In this document: positions 1 through 11,168 of the stretch, piece by piece
Layout: each line of letters starts with the position of its first letter
Position numbering within the stretch: the first letter of the stretch is position 1
From: Sphingomonadaceae bacterium
Lineage (GTDB): Bacteria > Pseudomonadota > Alphaproteobacteria > Sphingomonadales > Sphingomonadaceae
Assembly: GCA_025356175.1 (NCBI GenBank)
Contig: JANXUP010000033.1
Coordinates: 1 to 41,122 of the forward strand
Length of the DNA stretch: 41,122 nt
Direction of reading: 5' to 3'
Program-made: the position numbers and the translations under genes
The notes under the pieces: generated by a model
The model's input: the letters and a program-made list of their open reading frames with translations, nothing else
Database searches by the model: none
What the model was told of the DNA's origin: nothing

Positions 1-93
1 TGGTGACGCAGTTCGGGCGGGGAGCGGACGTGGGGTTGGACTGCCGGTGGCACCACCGAAGCGATAGTATGCAAAAGCGTCCGGAAATGAGAA

Positions 94-170
94 TGGTAGC
101 GGAGGAGGGACTCGAACCCCCGACACGCGGATTATGATTCCGCTGCTCTAACCAGCTGAGCTACTCCGCC
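94..170 (-). tRNA. tRNA-Met (CAT), elongator type
   Basis: Read on the minus strand, this folds as a full cloverleaf. The acceptor stem GGCGGAG pairs with CTCCGCT (first pair G-U), the anticodon stem GCGGA/TCCGC closes a seven-base loop with CAT in the anticodon position, and the T arm carries GGTTCGAGTCC. The 3' CCA is encoded (94-96). A CAT anticodon could also mark initiator tRNA or a tRNA-Ile with modified C34. The G1-U72 pair and overall sequence resemble the alphaproteobacterial elongator tRNA-Met, so that is preferred. Confidence 0.93.
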
Positions 171-225
171 ATACCACGTCTCGCGCCGCGCATGGCGCGG
201 GGCAGGCGGCGCACATAGGGTGCGC

Positions 226-771
226 TTAGGGTGTGGTCAAGCATCGTTGATGACCGCGGAATTTCCACACCCCCACTGCCTCCCAATGCGGCCCCAGATA
301 GCGGTGCAGGCCCAGTCCGGTGAAACGGAATTCGCGGTTCGGGATGCTCGCCGCAAGTTCGTCCTGAAGCGCGCGCGCGGCCTTGCGCTCGACCTTGTTC
401 TGGACGGTAATGTGCAACCGCTTGCCGCCGCGATCCTGCGCAGTCAGCATGGTGAAGAAGCGTTCCGCAAGTTCGGCACGGATCGCCAGCATGGCCGGGC
501 TGCGCAGCGAGATTGCAGTCCCGCCGCCAAGGTCCATCAAACCATCGGTCTGCGCGTCTGGCGGCGCGTATTCGGCCGCACAGCGGGTCAGTTCGCGCGG
601 CAGTTCGGCGCGGAGCGATGGCGCGAATGAATGAAACAGCGTGACATGCGCGGCGAGATGATTGCGCTCTGGCGGGAAGTGCGCGGTGCGCAGGCCATTG
701 GCCCAGGCAAACACATCGCCGGGCAATTCGGCGGTGACGATGAAGGGGGCGTTGTCGGGCAGGTTGCTCAC
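226..771 (-). CDS. 2'-5' RNA ligase family (2H phosphoesterase) protein
   Basis: A 181-residue protein with the two hallmark motifs of the 2H phosphoesterase superfamily: HVTL at residue 42 and HITV at residue 120. The spacing and total length fit the LigT/ThpR group. Family members hydrolyse cyclic or 2',5' phosphodiester bonds in RNA-like substrates, and some ligate tRNA halves in vitro; the substrate here is unknown. The start is GTG at 769-771 with only a weak upstream purine run. It lies just downstream of the divergent alkylsulfatase start, with about 100 bases between them that must hold both promoters, and ends 55 bases before tRNA-Met on the same strand. The motifs are seen; the family is secure and the role is not. 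Confidence 0.85.
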   Translation of the reverse strand: MSNLPDNAPFIVTAELPGDVFAWANGLRTAHFPPERNHLAAHVTLFHSFAPSLRAELPRELTRCAAEYAPPDAQTDGLMDLGGGTAISLRSPAMLAIRAELAERFFTMLTAQDRGGKRLHITVQNKVERKAARALQDELAASIPNREFRFTGLGLHRYLGPHWEAVGVWKFRGHQRCLTTP

Positions 772-869
772 CCGTTCAGCTCTAGCCGGTGCAAAGCCGG
801 TTTGCCAGCCTTGCCCCTTGCCACCCTGCCCGGTCCGGCGCAGTTTGTGCAGCGGGAGGATTGCTGAAA

Positions 870-2837
870 ATGATCACATCGTTCGGGCGCGTCAGCGCGC
901 TGCCGCTGCTGCTGGGTGCCACCATGCTGAGCGCGGGGACCGCGCTGCCCGATCTGTCGGCCAAGCCCGCCAGCGGTGCCACGATTGCAGCGCAACAGGC
1001 CGAAGGCGCCAGCCTGCCGGCCGAGGACGGCCGCGATGCCGATTTCGCCCAGCGCGGCTTTGTCGCGACCCGCAGCGATCCGGTAATCAGGAATGCTGCA
1101 GGCAAGCCGGTATGGAATACTGCGGCATACCAGTTCGTTTCCGGGCCCGCCCCGGCCACCGTCAACCCGTCACTGTGGCGCGAGATGGGCGTGCTCAAGG
1201 CCAATGGCCTGTTCAAGGTCGCCGTCGGCGTGTGGCAAGTCCGCGGGTTCGACATTTCGAACATGACGATCATCGCCGGCAAAACCGGTTGGATAATCGT
1301 CGATCCGCTGACCGGGCGCGAAACCGCCGCCGCCGCGCTTGAGCTGGTCAACCAGCAACTGGGACAGCGGCCGGTGGTTGCAGTGATCTACAGCCACAGC
1401 CATGTCGATCACTTCGGCGGAGTTCGCGGGATCGTCAGCGAGGCCGACGTGGCCGCAGGCAAGGTGGCGATCATCGCCCCCGCCCGGTTCATGGAGGAGA
1501 CCGCGTCCGAAAACGTCATGGCGGGCGCGGCAATGGGGCGGCGCGCGGGCTATCAGTTCGGCGTGGGGCTCTCGCCCGGTCCGCAAGGGCAGATGGGCAG
1601 CGGCATCGGCCTTGGTGGATCGGGCGGGGAAATCACCCTCATCGCGCCAACCGATACCATTTCAAAGACCGGCGAAACCCGCACGGTCGATGGTGTGCCA
1701 CTGGAATTCCAGATCGTTTCGGGCAGCGAAGCGCCAAGCGAGCTCAACGTCTATATTGTCCCGCCCAAGGTGTTGCTTTCGGCCGAGATGTCGACCTGCT
1801 CACTGCACAACATCCTCACTCCGCGCGGGGCCAAGGTGCGTGATACCCATGCCTGGGCAGGCTACCTTGATGAAGCACTGGGACTCTATGGCGGCCGTTC
1901 GGACGTGGTGATTTCAAGCCACTGCTGGCCGCGATTTGGCCAGCCTGAAGTCGCCTCGATGCTCGCCAGCCAGCGCGACAATTATCGATACCTCCACGAT
2001 CAAACCGTGCGGCGGATGAACCAGGGCGAGACCATGACCGAGATCGCCGAGGAACTGGTGCAGCCGCCCGAACTTTCGGCGCAGTGGTTCAACCACGGCT
2101 ATTACGGGACCTACAGCCACAATTCGAAGGCAGTCTATCAGTTCTACCTCGGCTGGTACGATGCGGTTCCGGCTAACCTCAACCCGTGGCCGCCGGCGGT
2201 GCGCGCGCGCAAATATGTCGGGGCGATGGGCGGCGCGGGCAAAGTGCTGGCGCTCGCGCACAAGGCAATGGCGGCGGGCGATTACCGTTGGTCTTCAGAC
2301 CTGCTCAACCAGCTGGTCTTCGCCGATCCGGCCAATCAGGCGGCGCGTGCGCTGCTTGCCGACAGCTATGAGCAGCAGGGTTATCAGGCCGAAAGCGCGA
2401 TCTGGCGCAACCAGTTCCTTTCGGCCGCGCGCGATTTGCGGCAAGGTTACAAACCGAGCGGGGTCAACACCCAGAGCCAGGACATGATCGCCGCTGTGCC
2501 GACGCAATTGCTGATGGATTCCATGGCGACCCGCTTCGATCCGGCCAGGCTGGCCGCGCCGCTGGCGATCAATCTCGAACTGACCGACTGCAAGGAATTG
2601 GTGGGCATCGAAGCCGGCAAGACCGTGCTGTTCGCCCGCGTCGGTTCGCCTATCGCCAGCCCCAAAGTAACGCTCAAGGGACCGCGGCGGTTGATCCTGG
2701 GGTTGTTGTTCCTCAAACTGCCCCTAGCTCAACTGCAAGCTGCCGGACTGGTGGCCGAAGGCGATGCGGCCGCGGTGGCCGCATTGCAGGCGGCGCTCGA
2801 TCCGGTGCCCAGCGGCTTCACCATCGCCGAACCTTAA
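870..2837 (+). CDS. Secreted alkyl sulfatase, metallo-beta-lactamase fold (SdsA/BDS1 type)
   Basis: Likely hydrolyses the sulfate ester of linear alkyl sulfates such as dodecyl sulfate, freeing alcohol and sulfate. The 655-residue length matches SdsA1-type enzymes. ATG at 870 is chosen over an upstream ATG at 789 because GGGAGGA sits nine bases before it and the protein then opens with a signal peptide (MITSFGRVSALPLLLGATML). The zinc motif HSHVDHFGG places ligands H176, H178, D180 and H181. A later SAEMS stretch supplies a Glu and SSHCWPRFG another His. Central helical dimerisation and C-terminal SCP2-like domains follow (roughly 350-480 and 530-655). Thirteen bases separate it from the aldo/keto reductase, so the two may be co-transcribed. 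Family assignment is firm; the natural substrate is inferred. Confidence 0.9.
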   Translation: MITSFGRVSALPLLLGATMLSAGTALPDLSAKPASGATIAAQQAEGASLPAEDGRDADFAQRGFVATRSDPVIRNAAGKPVWNTAAYQFVSGPAPATVNPSLWREMGVLKANGLFKVAVGVWQVRGFDISNMTIIAGKTGWIIVDPLTGRETAAAALELVNQQLGQRPVVAVIYSHSHVDHFGGVRGIVSEADVAAGKVAIIAPARFMEETASENVMAGAAMGRRAGYQFGVGLSPGPQGQMGSGIGLGGSGGEITLIAPTDTISKTGETRTVDGVPLEFQIVSGSEAPSELNVYIVPPKVLLSAEMSTCSLHNILTPRGAKVRDTHAWAGYLDEALGLYGGRSDVVISSHCWPRFGQPEVASMLASQRDNYRYLHDQTVRRMNQGETMTEIAEELVQPPELSAQWFNHGYYGTYSHNSKAVYQFYLGWYDAVPANLNPWPPAVRARKYVGAMGGAGKVLALAHKAMAAGDYRWSSDLLNQLVFADPANQAARALLADSYEQQGYQAESAIWRNQFLSAARDLRQGYKPSGVNTQSQDMIAAVPTQLLMDSMATRFDPARLAAPLAINLELTDCKELVGIEAGKTVLFARVGSPIASPKVTLKGPRRLILGLLFLKLPLAQLQAAGLVAEGDAAAVAALQAALDPVPSGFTIAEP

Positions 2838-2844
2838 AGGATAA

Positions 2845-4816
<1,972 letters not shown>

Positions 4817-4817
<1 letters not shown>

Positions 4818-6079
4818 CAGTCTTCCATGGCCTTCACGATGACACTGGCGTTGGTCCCGCCAAACCCGAAGCTGTTGTTGAGCGCAGCACGCACGCGGCG
4901 CTTCTTGGCGGTGTGCGGCACCAGATCGACGCCTTCGGTGCCCTCATCCGGATTATCCAGATTAAGCGTCGGCGGCACGATCTGGTCTCGGATCGCGAGG
5001 ATGCAGAAGATCGTCTCGACCGCCCCGGCCCCGCCGAGCAAATGGCCGATCGCCGACTTGGTGCTGCTCATCGAGGCCCCGCCAAGATCGTTGCCAAGCA
5101 CGCGCTTGATCGCGGCCAGTTCGATCGTGTCGGCCATGGTCGAGGTGCCATGGGCGTTGACGTAGTCGATATCGCCCGAGCCCATTCCGGCCTTCTTCAG
5201 CGCCATCCGCATCGACAGCTCGGCGCCCTTGCCTTCGGGGTGCGGTGCGGTGACGTGGTAGGCATCGCCCGACAAGCCGTAGCCGACCACTTCGGCATAG
5301 ATTTTCGCGCCGCGCGCCTTGGCGTGCTCGTATTCCTCAAGCACCACGACGCCCGCACCTTCGCCCATGACGAACCCGTCGCGGTCCTTGTCATAGGGGC
5401 GGCTGGCCTGTTCGGGCCGGTCGTTGAAGCTGCAGTTGAGCGCGCGGGCCTGGGCAAAACCAGCCACGCCAAGCGGGTTGATCGTACCCTCAGCCCCGCC
5501 CGCGAGCATGATGTCGGCATCATCGTCCTTGATCATCCGCGCGGCATCGCCAATCGAATGCGCGCCGGTCGAGCAAGCGGTGACCACCGCATGGTTGGGG
5601 CCCATCAGTCCGTACTTGATCGAAACCTGGCCCGAGATGAGATTGATCAGCCGACCGTGCACGAAGTGCGGGCTGACCCGGCCCGGACCTTTTTCGTGCA
5701 GCACGATGGATTCGCTTTCGATCCCCGGCAGGCCGCCGATGCCCGAACCGATCGAGCAGCCGGTGCGCGTCTTGAGCTCATCGTCCATGTCGGTCAGACC
5801 GGCATCTTCAAGCGCCTGCCCGGCGGCATCGATACCGTAGATGATGAACGGATCGACCTGGCGCTGAACCTTGAAATCGACCCGCTTGCCCGGATCGAAC
5901 CCATAGGGGTGATCGGCCGGCTTGACCTCGCACGCGATCTTGCACTTGTGCTCGGTGGTATCGAACCGCGTGATCGGCCCCGCGCCGCTTTTCCCGGCGA
6001 TCAGGTTGGCCCAAACGGTTTCGACATCGGCCCCCAGCGGGGTGACCAGGCCAAGCCCGGTGACGACTACACGGCGCAT
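4817..6079 (-). CDS. fabF: Beta-ketoacyl-ACP synthase II (FabF)
   Basis: Condenses malonyl-ACP with acyl-ACP in fatty acid elongation. All catalytic residues are in place in the 420-residue protein: C169 in TACSTG, H310 in NAHGTST, and K341 and H346 in KSAIGH. The glycine-rich end ([12 protein letters not shown]) is intact. ATG at 6079 follows CGGAGA at six bases. It lies downstream of acpP, separated by about 130 bases that contain a worn REP-like palindrome, and overlaps mltG by one base. Confidence 0.97.
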
Positions 6080-6111
6080 ACTTTTCTCCGCAAACTCAAA
6101 TGCAACAGGCC

Positions 6112-6146
6112 CAGCCCGTTATGGGGCTGAGCCTGTCAAAGTCCTG
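6112..6146. repeat. Worn REP-like (QPEPVEG-type) palindrome between acpP and fabF
   Basis: The stretch GGGCTGAGCCTGTCAAAGTC matches the GCTGAGCCTGTCGAAG core also seen in the element within yciB, with one substitution in the shared run. It starts with a local hairpin, CAGCCC (6112-6117) and GGGCTG (6124-6129), around a six-base loop. It sits in untranslated sequence of the acpP-fabF transcript, where it could shape mRNA stability between a very abundant and a less abundant product. Confidence 0.6.
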
Positions 6147-6211
6147 CGCAACCGTCAAACCGCTTTGCAATCGCAAGGGGTAGACCGCGCGGACTGTGCG
6201 CCAAAGGCGTG

Positions 6212-6448
6212 TCAGCCCTTGTGCTCGTCGATGTACTTGATCGCGTCGGATACGGTGCCGATCTTCTCGGCCGCATCGTCGGGGATTTCGACGCCGAATT
6301 CTTCTTCGAACGCCATGACAAGCTCAACGATATCAAGCGAATCTGCACCCAGATCGTCGATGAAGCTCGCGTCTTCGGTGACCTTGTCAGCCTCAACTCC
6401 GAGGTGTTCGACAACGATCTTCTTAACCCGGTCGGCGGTGTCGCTCAT
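6212..6448 (-). CDS. acpP: Acyl carrier protein
   Basis: A 78-residue acidic protein carrying acyl chains on a phosphopantetheine arm attached to S37 in the motif GADSLDIVE. Length and sequence are typical of the fatty acid synthase ACP. ATG at 6448 follows AAGGGA at seven bases, a strong site suited to an abundant protein. It leads the acpP-fabF-mltG group; an upstream fabD/fabG pair is absent, with aspS lying there instead. Confidence 0.98.
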   Translation of the reverse strand: MSDTADRVKKIVVEHLGVEADKVTEDASFIDDLGADSLDIVELVMAFEEEFGVEIPDDAAEKIGTVSDAIKYIDEHKG

Positions 6449-6527
6449 GGTATATCCCTTCGTGAACGGCAGATGAAATACGGTTGAACTTTGCCCTAGA
6501 GAACGGCGAACCTGCTGGCAAGAGGGT

Positions 6528-6551
6528 GCACCGCATCGCCAAACGCGGTGC
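6528..6551 (-). terminator. Hairpin just after aspS, possible terminator
   Basis: On the minus strand, nine bases past the aspS stop, GCACCGC (6551-6545) and GCGGTGC (6534-6528) form a perfect seven-base-pair stem around a ten-base loop. No U tract follows, so it may act as an RNA 3'-end stabiliser or a poor terminator separating aspS from acpP. Confidence 0.4.
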
Positions 6552-6560
6552 GTTAGAAAG

Positions 6561-8342
6561 TCACCCCTTCGGCGGTTCCACCACGCGCAGCGCCAGTTCG
6601 CGCAACTGCCGCGGCTCGGCCGGACTTGGCGCGCCCATCAGCAGGTCTTCGGCCTTCTGGTTCATCGGGAACAGCGTGATTTCGCGCAGGTTCTGCACTC
6701 CGCAGATCAGCATGACCATGCGGTCGACCCCGGCGGCCATCCCGCCGTGCGGCGGCGCGCCGTACTGGAACGCGCGGTACATGCCGCCGAAGCGGTCCTC
6801 GACGTCCTGTTGGGTCAGCCCGGTGAGTTCGAACGCCTTGACCATAAGGTCAGGGTGCTGGTTACGGATCGAGCCCGAGGCCAATTCATAGCCGTTGCAG
6901 ACCAAGTCGTACTGGTACGCCTTGATCGACAGCGGATCCTGCGTTTCCAGCGCCTCAAGCCCGCCTTGCGGCATCGAGAACGGGTTGTGCGCGAAGTCGA
7001 CCTTCTTGTTCTCGTCATCCCATTCGTAGAACGGGAAGTCGATGATCCAGCAGAACCGGAACGCGTCCTGTTCGGTCAATTTGAGCTGATCGCCAACGCG
7101 CACGCGGGCTGCACCGGCGAGCTTGGCCGCCTGGCTCTCGTTGCCGGCGGCGAAGAACGCGCCGTCATCGGGGCCGAGGCCAAGGCGGTCCCACAGCGCG
7201 GCCATCTTGTCTTCGCCATGGTTCTTGGCGATCGGGCCGCCGAACACGCCGTCCTTGCGGGTGGCATAGCCAAGCCCGGCATGGCCTTCGCTGCGTGCCC
7301 ATTCGTTCATCTCGTCGAAGAACTTGCGGCTGAGCCCGGCAGTGTTTGGCGCCGGGACCAGGCGCACGCTGCCGCCATCACCGACGATCCGTTCGAACAG
7401 CCCGAAGCCCGAGCTGCGGAATTCATCGGTAACGTCGCGCACGATCAGCGGGTTGCGCAAGTCCGGTTTGTCGGTGCCGTAATCGAGCATCGACTTAGCA
7501 TAGGGAATGCGCGGGAATTCACCCGCGGAGGTCACCGTGCGGCCACCGGCGAACTTCTCGAAAATCCCGGCCATGACCGGTTCCATCGTATCCCACACCT
7601 CTTCCTGGGTGACGAAGCTCATCTCGAGGTCGAGCTGGTAGAATTCGCCCGGCAGACGGTCAGCGCGCGGATCTTCGTCACGGAAGCACGGCGCGATCTG
7701 GAAATAGCGGTCGAAGCCGGCGACCATCAGAAGCTGCTTGTACTGCTGCGGCGCCTGCGGCAGCGCGAAGAACTTGCCGTTGTGGATCCGGCTCGGGACC
7801 AGGAAGTCACGCGCGCCTTCGGGCGAGCTCGCGGTCAGGATCGGGGTTGAAAACTCGGTAAAGCCGATGTCCTCCATCGCCCGCCGCGTCTCGCGAATCA
7901 TCGCGGTGCGGGTCATGATGTTGGCGTGCAGCGTTTCGCGGCGGAGGTCGAGGAAGCGGTAGCGCAGGCGCACGTCTTCGGGGTATTCCTGCTCGCCTGC
8001 TACCGGCAGCGGCAATTCCTCGGCGCGGCTCAGCACGGTCGCGCCGCGGGCATAGATCTCGATCTCGCCGCTCGGCAGATTGGGATTGATGGTCGAAGCG
8101 CTGCGGGCCTTTACCTCCCCGTCGATGGTGGCCACGCTTTCCACTCGCAGGCCATCGAGAATGGCCAGCGCCGGGCTGTCACTGTCGGCGACAATCTGGG
8201 TCATCCCGTAGTGATCGCGCAGGTCGACGAACAGCACGCCGCCGTGGTCGCGCTTGCGGTGAACCCAGCCCGAGAGGCGAACGGTCTGCCCGACATCGCT
8301 CGCGCGTAGCGCACCGCAGGTGTGGGAGCGGTAAATATGCAT
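6561..8342 (-). CDS. aspS: Aspartyl-tRNA synthetase
   Basis: Charges tRNA-Asp with aspartate in the cytoplasm. The reading frame is open further upstream, but ATG at 8342 ([10 protein letters not shown]) is the family start and gives 593 residues, the normal bacterial length. It has an N-terminal OB-fold anticodon-binding domain (about 1-110), class II motif 2 ([15 protein letters not shown]), the bacterial GAD insert (about 290-420) and motif 3 ([12 protein letters not shown]). Whether it discriminates tRNA-Asp from tRNA-Asn cannot be told with confidence from this view. Its leader holds a short hairpin (CCTGC/GCAGG, 8362-8377). The gene is divergent from rnd across 136 bases. Confidence 0.97.
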   Translation of the reverse strand: MHIYRSHTCGALRASDVGQTVRLSGWVHRKRDHGGVLFVDLRDHYGMTQIVADSDSPALAILDGLRVESVATIDGEVKARSASTINPNLPSGEIEIYARGATVLSRAEELPLPVAGEQEYPEDVRLRYRFLDLRRETLHANIMTRTAMIRETRRAMEDIGFTEFSTPILTASSPEGARDFLVPSRIHNGKFFALPQAPQQYKQLLMVAGFDRYFQIAPCFRDEDPRADRLPGEFYQLDLEMSFVTQEEVWDTMEPVMAGIFEKFAGGRTVTSAGEFPRIPYAKSMLDYGTDKPDLRNPLIVRDVTDEFRSSGFGLFERIVGDGGSVRLVPAPNTAGLSRKFFDEMNEWARSEGHAGLGYATRKDGVFGGPIAKNHGEDKMAALWDRLGLGPDDGAFFAAGNESQAAKLAGAARVRVGDQLKLTEQDAFRFCWIIDFPFYEWDDENKKVDFAHNPFSMPQGGLEALETQDPLSIKAYQYDLVCNGYELASGSIRNQHPDLMVKAFELTGLTQQDVEDRFGGMYRAFQYGAPPHGGMAAGVDRMVMLICGVQNLREITLFPMNQKAEDLLMGAPSPAEPRQLRELALRVVEPPKG

Positions 8343-8423
8343 CGAAACACTTTCAATTTGGCCTGCTTTGAGGCAGGGGGAAGGCGCGGCTAACAGGCGA
8401 TGGCTGCGCATTTGTCAAGCCGA

Positions 8424-8439
8424 GGACCCGCACGGGTCC
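8424..8439. promoter_or_regulatory. Perfect palindrome in the aspS-rnd divergent spacer
   Basis: GGACCCG-CA-CGGGTCC is a 16-base interrupted palindrome 40 bases before the rnd start and 82 bases before the aspS start. It could be an operator or a leader hairpin for rnd. No other copy was noticed, and no regulator can be assigned. Confidence 0.35.
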
Positions 8440-8478
8440 AACGATCAGGGCTGGCGTCGGCCCATACAGAAAAGAACG

Positions 8479-9714
8479 ATGAAGATACATCCGCTAATTA
8501 CCACGTCGGCCGCACTGGCTGACCTGTGCTCCCGCCTCGCCAAAGCTGACTTCGTGTGCGTCGACACCGAATTCATGCGCGAGAATACCTACTGGCCCGA
8601 GCTGTGCCTGATCCAGATCGCCGACAGCGAGGAAGCCGCAGCGATCGATCCGCTCGCGCGTGATATCGACATGCAGCCGCTGATGGACCTGCTGGTCAAT
8701 AACGAAGACGTGCTCAAGATTTTCCACGCCGGCGGGCAGGACGTGGAGATCATCTACAACATCACCGGCAAGACCCCGCACCCGATCTTCGATACCCAGA
8801 TTGCGATGATGGCGGTCAGCCAGTCCGAACAGATCGGTTATTCCAACCTGGTCGAATCGTGGCTCGGCACTGTGGTCGACAAGGGCGCGCGCTTTACCGA
8901 CTGGTCGCGGCGGCCCCTAACCGAGCGCCAGATCGACTACGCGATTGGCGATGTTACCTATCTATCAACGATTTTCCCCAAACTCCTCAAGCGACTTATC
9001 AAGACCGGACGCGGCGCGTGGCTCAATATCGAGATGGAAAAGCTCGCCGATCCGGCCAATTACCGCAACGATCCCACGCAGGCGTGGCACCGGATCAAGG
9101 CATCGGGGCGCAACCCGGCGATGCTCGGCCGGCTCAAGGCATTGGCGCAGTGGCGCGAGATCGAAGCGCAGGACAAGAACATCCCGCGCGGACGGATTGC
9201 GCGCGATGAAACCGTTGCCGATATCGCCAGCCATCCACCCAAGACGCAGGCCGATCTCGCCAAGGTGCGCGGGCTCTCCGCCGGGTGGAAAGACAATGAG
9301 ATCGGGCGCCGCATGATGGCCGCGATCGAAAGCGCCCAGCCGATGTCCGACGCAGAACTGCCCCCGCGCACGCCCAGAGGCGCGCCGCTGGGCAAGGAAG
9401 GCGCGCTGGTCGCCGATCTGCTCAAGCTGCTGCTCAAGATCCGCAGCCGCGAGATCGATGTGGCTGCGCGGCTGCTGGCGCGCAGCGAAGACCTCGAACT
9501 GCTCGCCGCCGGAGTGCGCGAGCTGCCCTTGCTGCAAGGCTGGCGCTTCGAACAGTTCGGCAAGGACGCGCTCGATCTGGTTGAGGGCAAGATGGCCTTC
9601 GCGGTGGTCAACGGTCGGCTCAAGATGACCCACGTCGATGATGCCAAGGTTGCCGAGGATGCTGCGAGCGACGATATTCCTGAGGAAGCTTTGCTGGGCG
9701 ACGATCCCGAGTGA
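8479..9714 (+). CDS. rnd: Ribonuclease D
   Basis: A 3'-5' exoribonuclease of the DEDDy class that trims tRNA precursors and other stable RNAs. The ATG at 8479 begins the family N-terminus (MKIHPL), and the open frame upstream is discarded. Catalytic residues are visible: D29 and E31 in DTEF, D88 in HAGGQDVEI, and Y154 and D158 in YAIGD. An HRDC domain follows (about 205-290). The 411-residue length is slightly above the usual 370-390 because of an acidic tail. Its TGA overlaps the oxyR start as GTGA, tying the two genes together. Confidence 0.95.
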   Translation: MKIHPLITTSAALADLCSRLAKADFVCVDTEFMRENTYWPELCLIQIADSEEAAAIDPLARDIDMQPLMDLLVNNEDVLKIFHAGGQDVEIIYNITGKTPHPIFDTQIAMMAVSQSEQIGYSNLVESWLGTVVDKGARFTDWSRRPLTERQIDYAIGDVTYLSTIFPKLLKRLIKTGRGAWLNIEMEKLADPANYRNDPTQAWHRIKASGRNPAMLGRLKALAQWREIEAQDKNIPRGRIARDETVADIASHPPKTQADLAKVRGLSAGWKDNEIGRRMMAAIESAQPMSDAELPPRTPRGAPLGKEGALVADLLKLLLKIRSREIDVAARLLARSEDLELLAAGVRELPLLQGWRFEQFGKDALDLVEGKMAFAVVNGRLKMTHVDDAKVAEDAASDDIPEEALLGDDPE

Positions 9715-10607
9715 ACAAATACCTGCCCACGCTCAAACAGCTGCAATATCTCGTCGCGCTGCACGAACATGGGCATTTCGGGCGCGCTGCGGATGCCAGT
9801 TTCGTCTCCCAATCGACACTGTCGGCGGGGCTGCGCGATCTCGAAACGCTGCTTGGCGTAGTGCTGGTCGAACGGACCAAGCGCGCGGTGCGGTTTACGC
9901 CGTTGGGCAATGCGGTGGTCGCCAAGGCGCACCGCTTGCTGCGCGAGGCGGAAGACCTCAGCGACATGGTGCAAAGCTCGGGCCAGCCGCTGTCCGGCGA
10001 ACTCCGGATGAGCGTGATCCCGACCATCGCCCCATTCCTGCTCCCGCGAATGCTGCCGCGCCTGCGCCGTGAGCGGCCCGCGTTGAAGCTCTACCTGCGC
10101 GAGGAAACCAGCGCAGCAGCGATCGAATCTCTCCACCATGGGCGCAGTGACTGCGTGCTGCTGGCGCTGCCCTTCCCGACTGGCGAGGTCGAGAAAGAAA
10201 CGATCGAGCTCGATGCGCTTTACGTCGCCTTCCCCAAGGACGATCCGCGCGATCCGCCGGCCGAGATCGACCCCGCTCTGATCGACGAGAACCGGCTGCT
10301 GCTGCTCGAGGACGGACATTGCCTCAAGGAACACGCGCTCGCCGCCTGCAACCGCCCCGAACTGCGCGCCTCGGCAACGATGATCGGCACCAGCCTGCAC
10401 ACGCTGGTGCAGATGGTCGACAACGGCCTGGGCCTGACGATGCTGCCGGAAATGGCGCTCGATGCCGGGATTTTGAACGGCACGCAGGTGGTTGCGCGGC
10501 CTTTGAAAAGCGGCAACGCCAACCGCGAGATCGCCTTGGTCTGGCGCAAAAACTCCCCGCGCGGGGATGAGTTCCGTTTGCTCGCCGAGGAACTGCGGGC
10601 GGGTTGA
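9711..10607 (+). CDS. oxyR: OxyR, LysR-family peroxide sensor
   Basis: A 298-residue LysR-type regulator: winged helix at about 7-65 (LKQLQYLVALHEHGHFGRAA) and a two-lobed sensor domain. Both redox cysteines of OxyR are present, C204 in LEDGHC and C213 nine residues later, the spacing of E. coli C199-C208. It should sense hydrogen peroxide by forming that disulfide and then activate peroxide defence genes. GTG at 9711 overlaps the rnd stop. No catalase or alkyl hydroperoxide reductase gene lies in the window, so its targets are elsewhere. Confidence 0.93.
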   Translation: MNKYLPTLKQLQYLVALHEHGHFGRAADASFVSQSTLSAGLRDLETLLGVVLVERTKRAVRFTPLGNAVVAKAHRLLREAEDLSDMVQSSGQPLSGELRMSVIPTIAPFLLPRMLPRLRRERPALKLYLREETSAAAIESLHHGRSDCVLLALPFPTGEVEKETIELDALYVAFPKDDPRDPPAEIDPALIDENRLLLLEDGHCLKEHALAACNRPELRASATMIGTSLHTLVQMVDNGLGLTMLPEMALDAGILNGTQVVARPLKSGNANREIALVWRKNSPRGDEFRLLAEELRAG

Positions 10608-11161
10608 CGGTGGAAGACGATGCGAGCCCTCGCCCGAAGCTGTTGCGCGCGGCGGCTCGCAATGAAGTGTCGTGGAAGAACGGCGGGGGCGTAACCAGCG
10701 AAATCGCGGCATATCCTGAAGGTTCCAGTATGGATGACTTCGGCTGGCGGATCAGCACCGCGCTGGTGACGGCGGCGGGGCCGTTCTCAGTGTTCGAGGG
10801 CATCGACCGCATCCTGACCGTGCTCGACGGCAAGCTTGCATTGCAGTTTCCCGCCGAAAATTCCGAAGTCATTCTCGATGCCAGTCAAAGCCACAGTTTT
10901 GCCGGAGACGTCGCAGTGACCGGCGTCCCGCTTGGCGGCACGGTGCGTGACCTCAACGTCATGTTCCGCCGCGGCGAGTGGCAGGCCGAGGTGACTACCC
11001 AATGTCCGCAGTTGAACTGTAATGGAACTTTGATCGCGATTGCCACTCAGCCGGCCAAAGGGCTGGCGGCACTCGACGCCATAAGGTTGGATGATGCCAA
11101 TCAGTTGCCAGCGGATTTTGTCGGATATTTCGTTTGCCTGCAGCTGGCGACAGAGCCCTAA
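10604..11161 (+). CDS. HutD/Ves family protein
   Basis: A 185-residue cupin-like protein with the family signatures WKNGGGVTSEIA, DFGWRIS and GPFSVFEGIDR. HutD is linked to histidine utilisation operons in some bacteria and Ves to cold response in E. coli; neither biochemical role is settled, and no hut genes are nearby. The first candidate start is TTG at 10604, overlapping the oxyR TGA; GTG at 10610 is an alternative. It completes the rnd-oxyR unit and ends seven bases before the convergent pgsA stop. Confidence 0.8.
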   Translation: MTVEDDASPRPKLLRAAARNEVSWKNGGGVTSEIAAYPEGSSMDDFGWRISTALVTAAGPFSVFEGIDRILTVLDGKLALQFPAENSEVILDASQSHSFAGDVAVTGVPLGGTVRDLNVMFRRGEWQAEVTTQCPQLNCNGTLIAIATQPAKGLAALDAIRLDDANQLPADFVGYFVCLQLATEP

Positions 11162-11168
11162 AGCCCAC

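Noticed and set aside
4913..6130. 405-codon open frame opposite fabF
   Set aside because: Antisense to fabF with all catalytic residues intact; Arg/His/Asp-rich shadow composition.
6747..7850. 367-codon open frame opposite aspS
   Set aside because: Antisense shadow of a complete essential gene, no domain seen.
8362..8377. Possible T-box or attenuator in the aspS leader
   Set aside because: Only a five-pair hairpin with no specifier loop, antiterminator or U tract; T-boxes are not expected in this group.
9060..10712. 550-codon open frame on the minus strand opposite rnd and oxyR
   Set aside because: It lies antisense to two genes with intact catalytic or sensor motifs. Its product is low-complexity Arg/Ser/Pro-rich, typical of shadow frames in GC-rich DNA.
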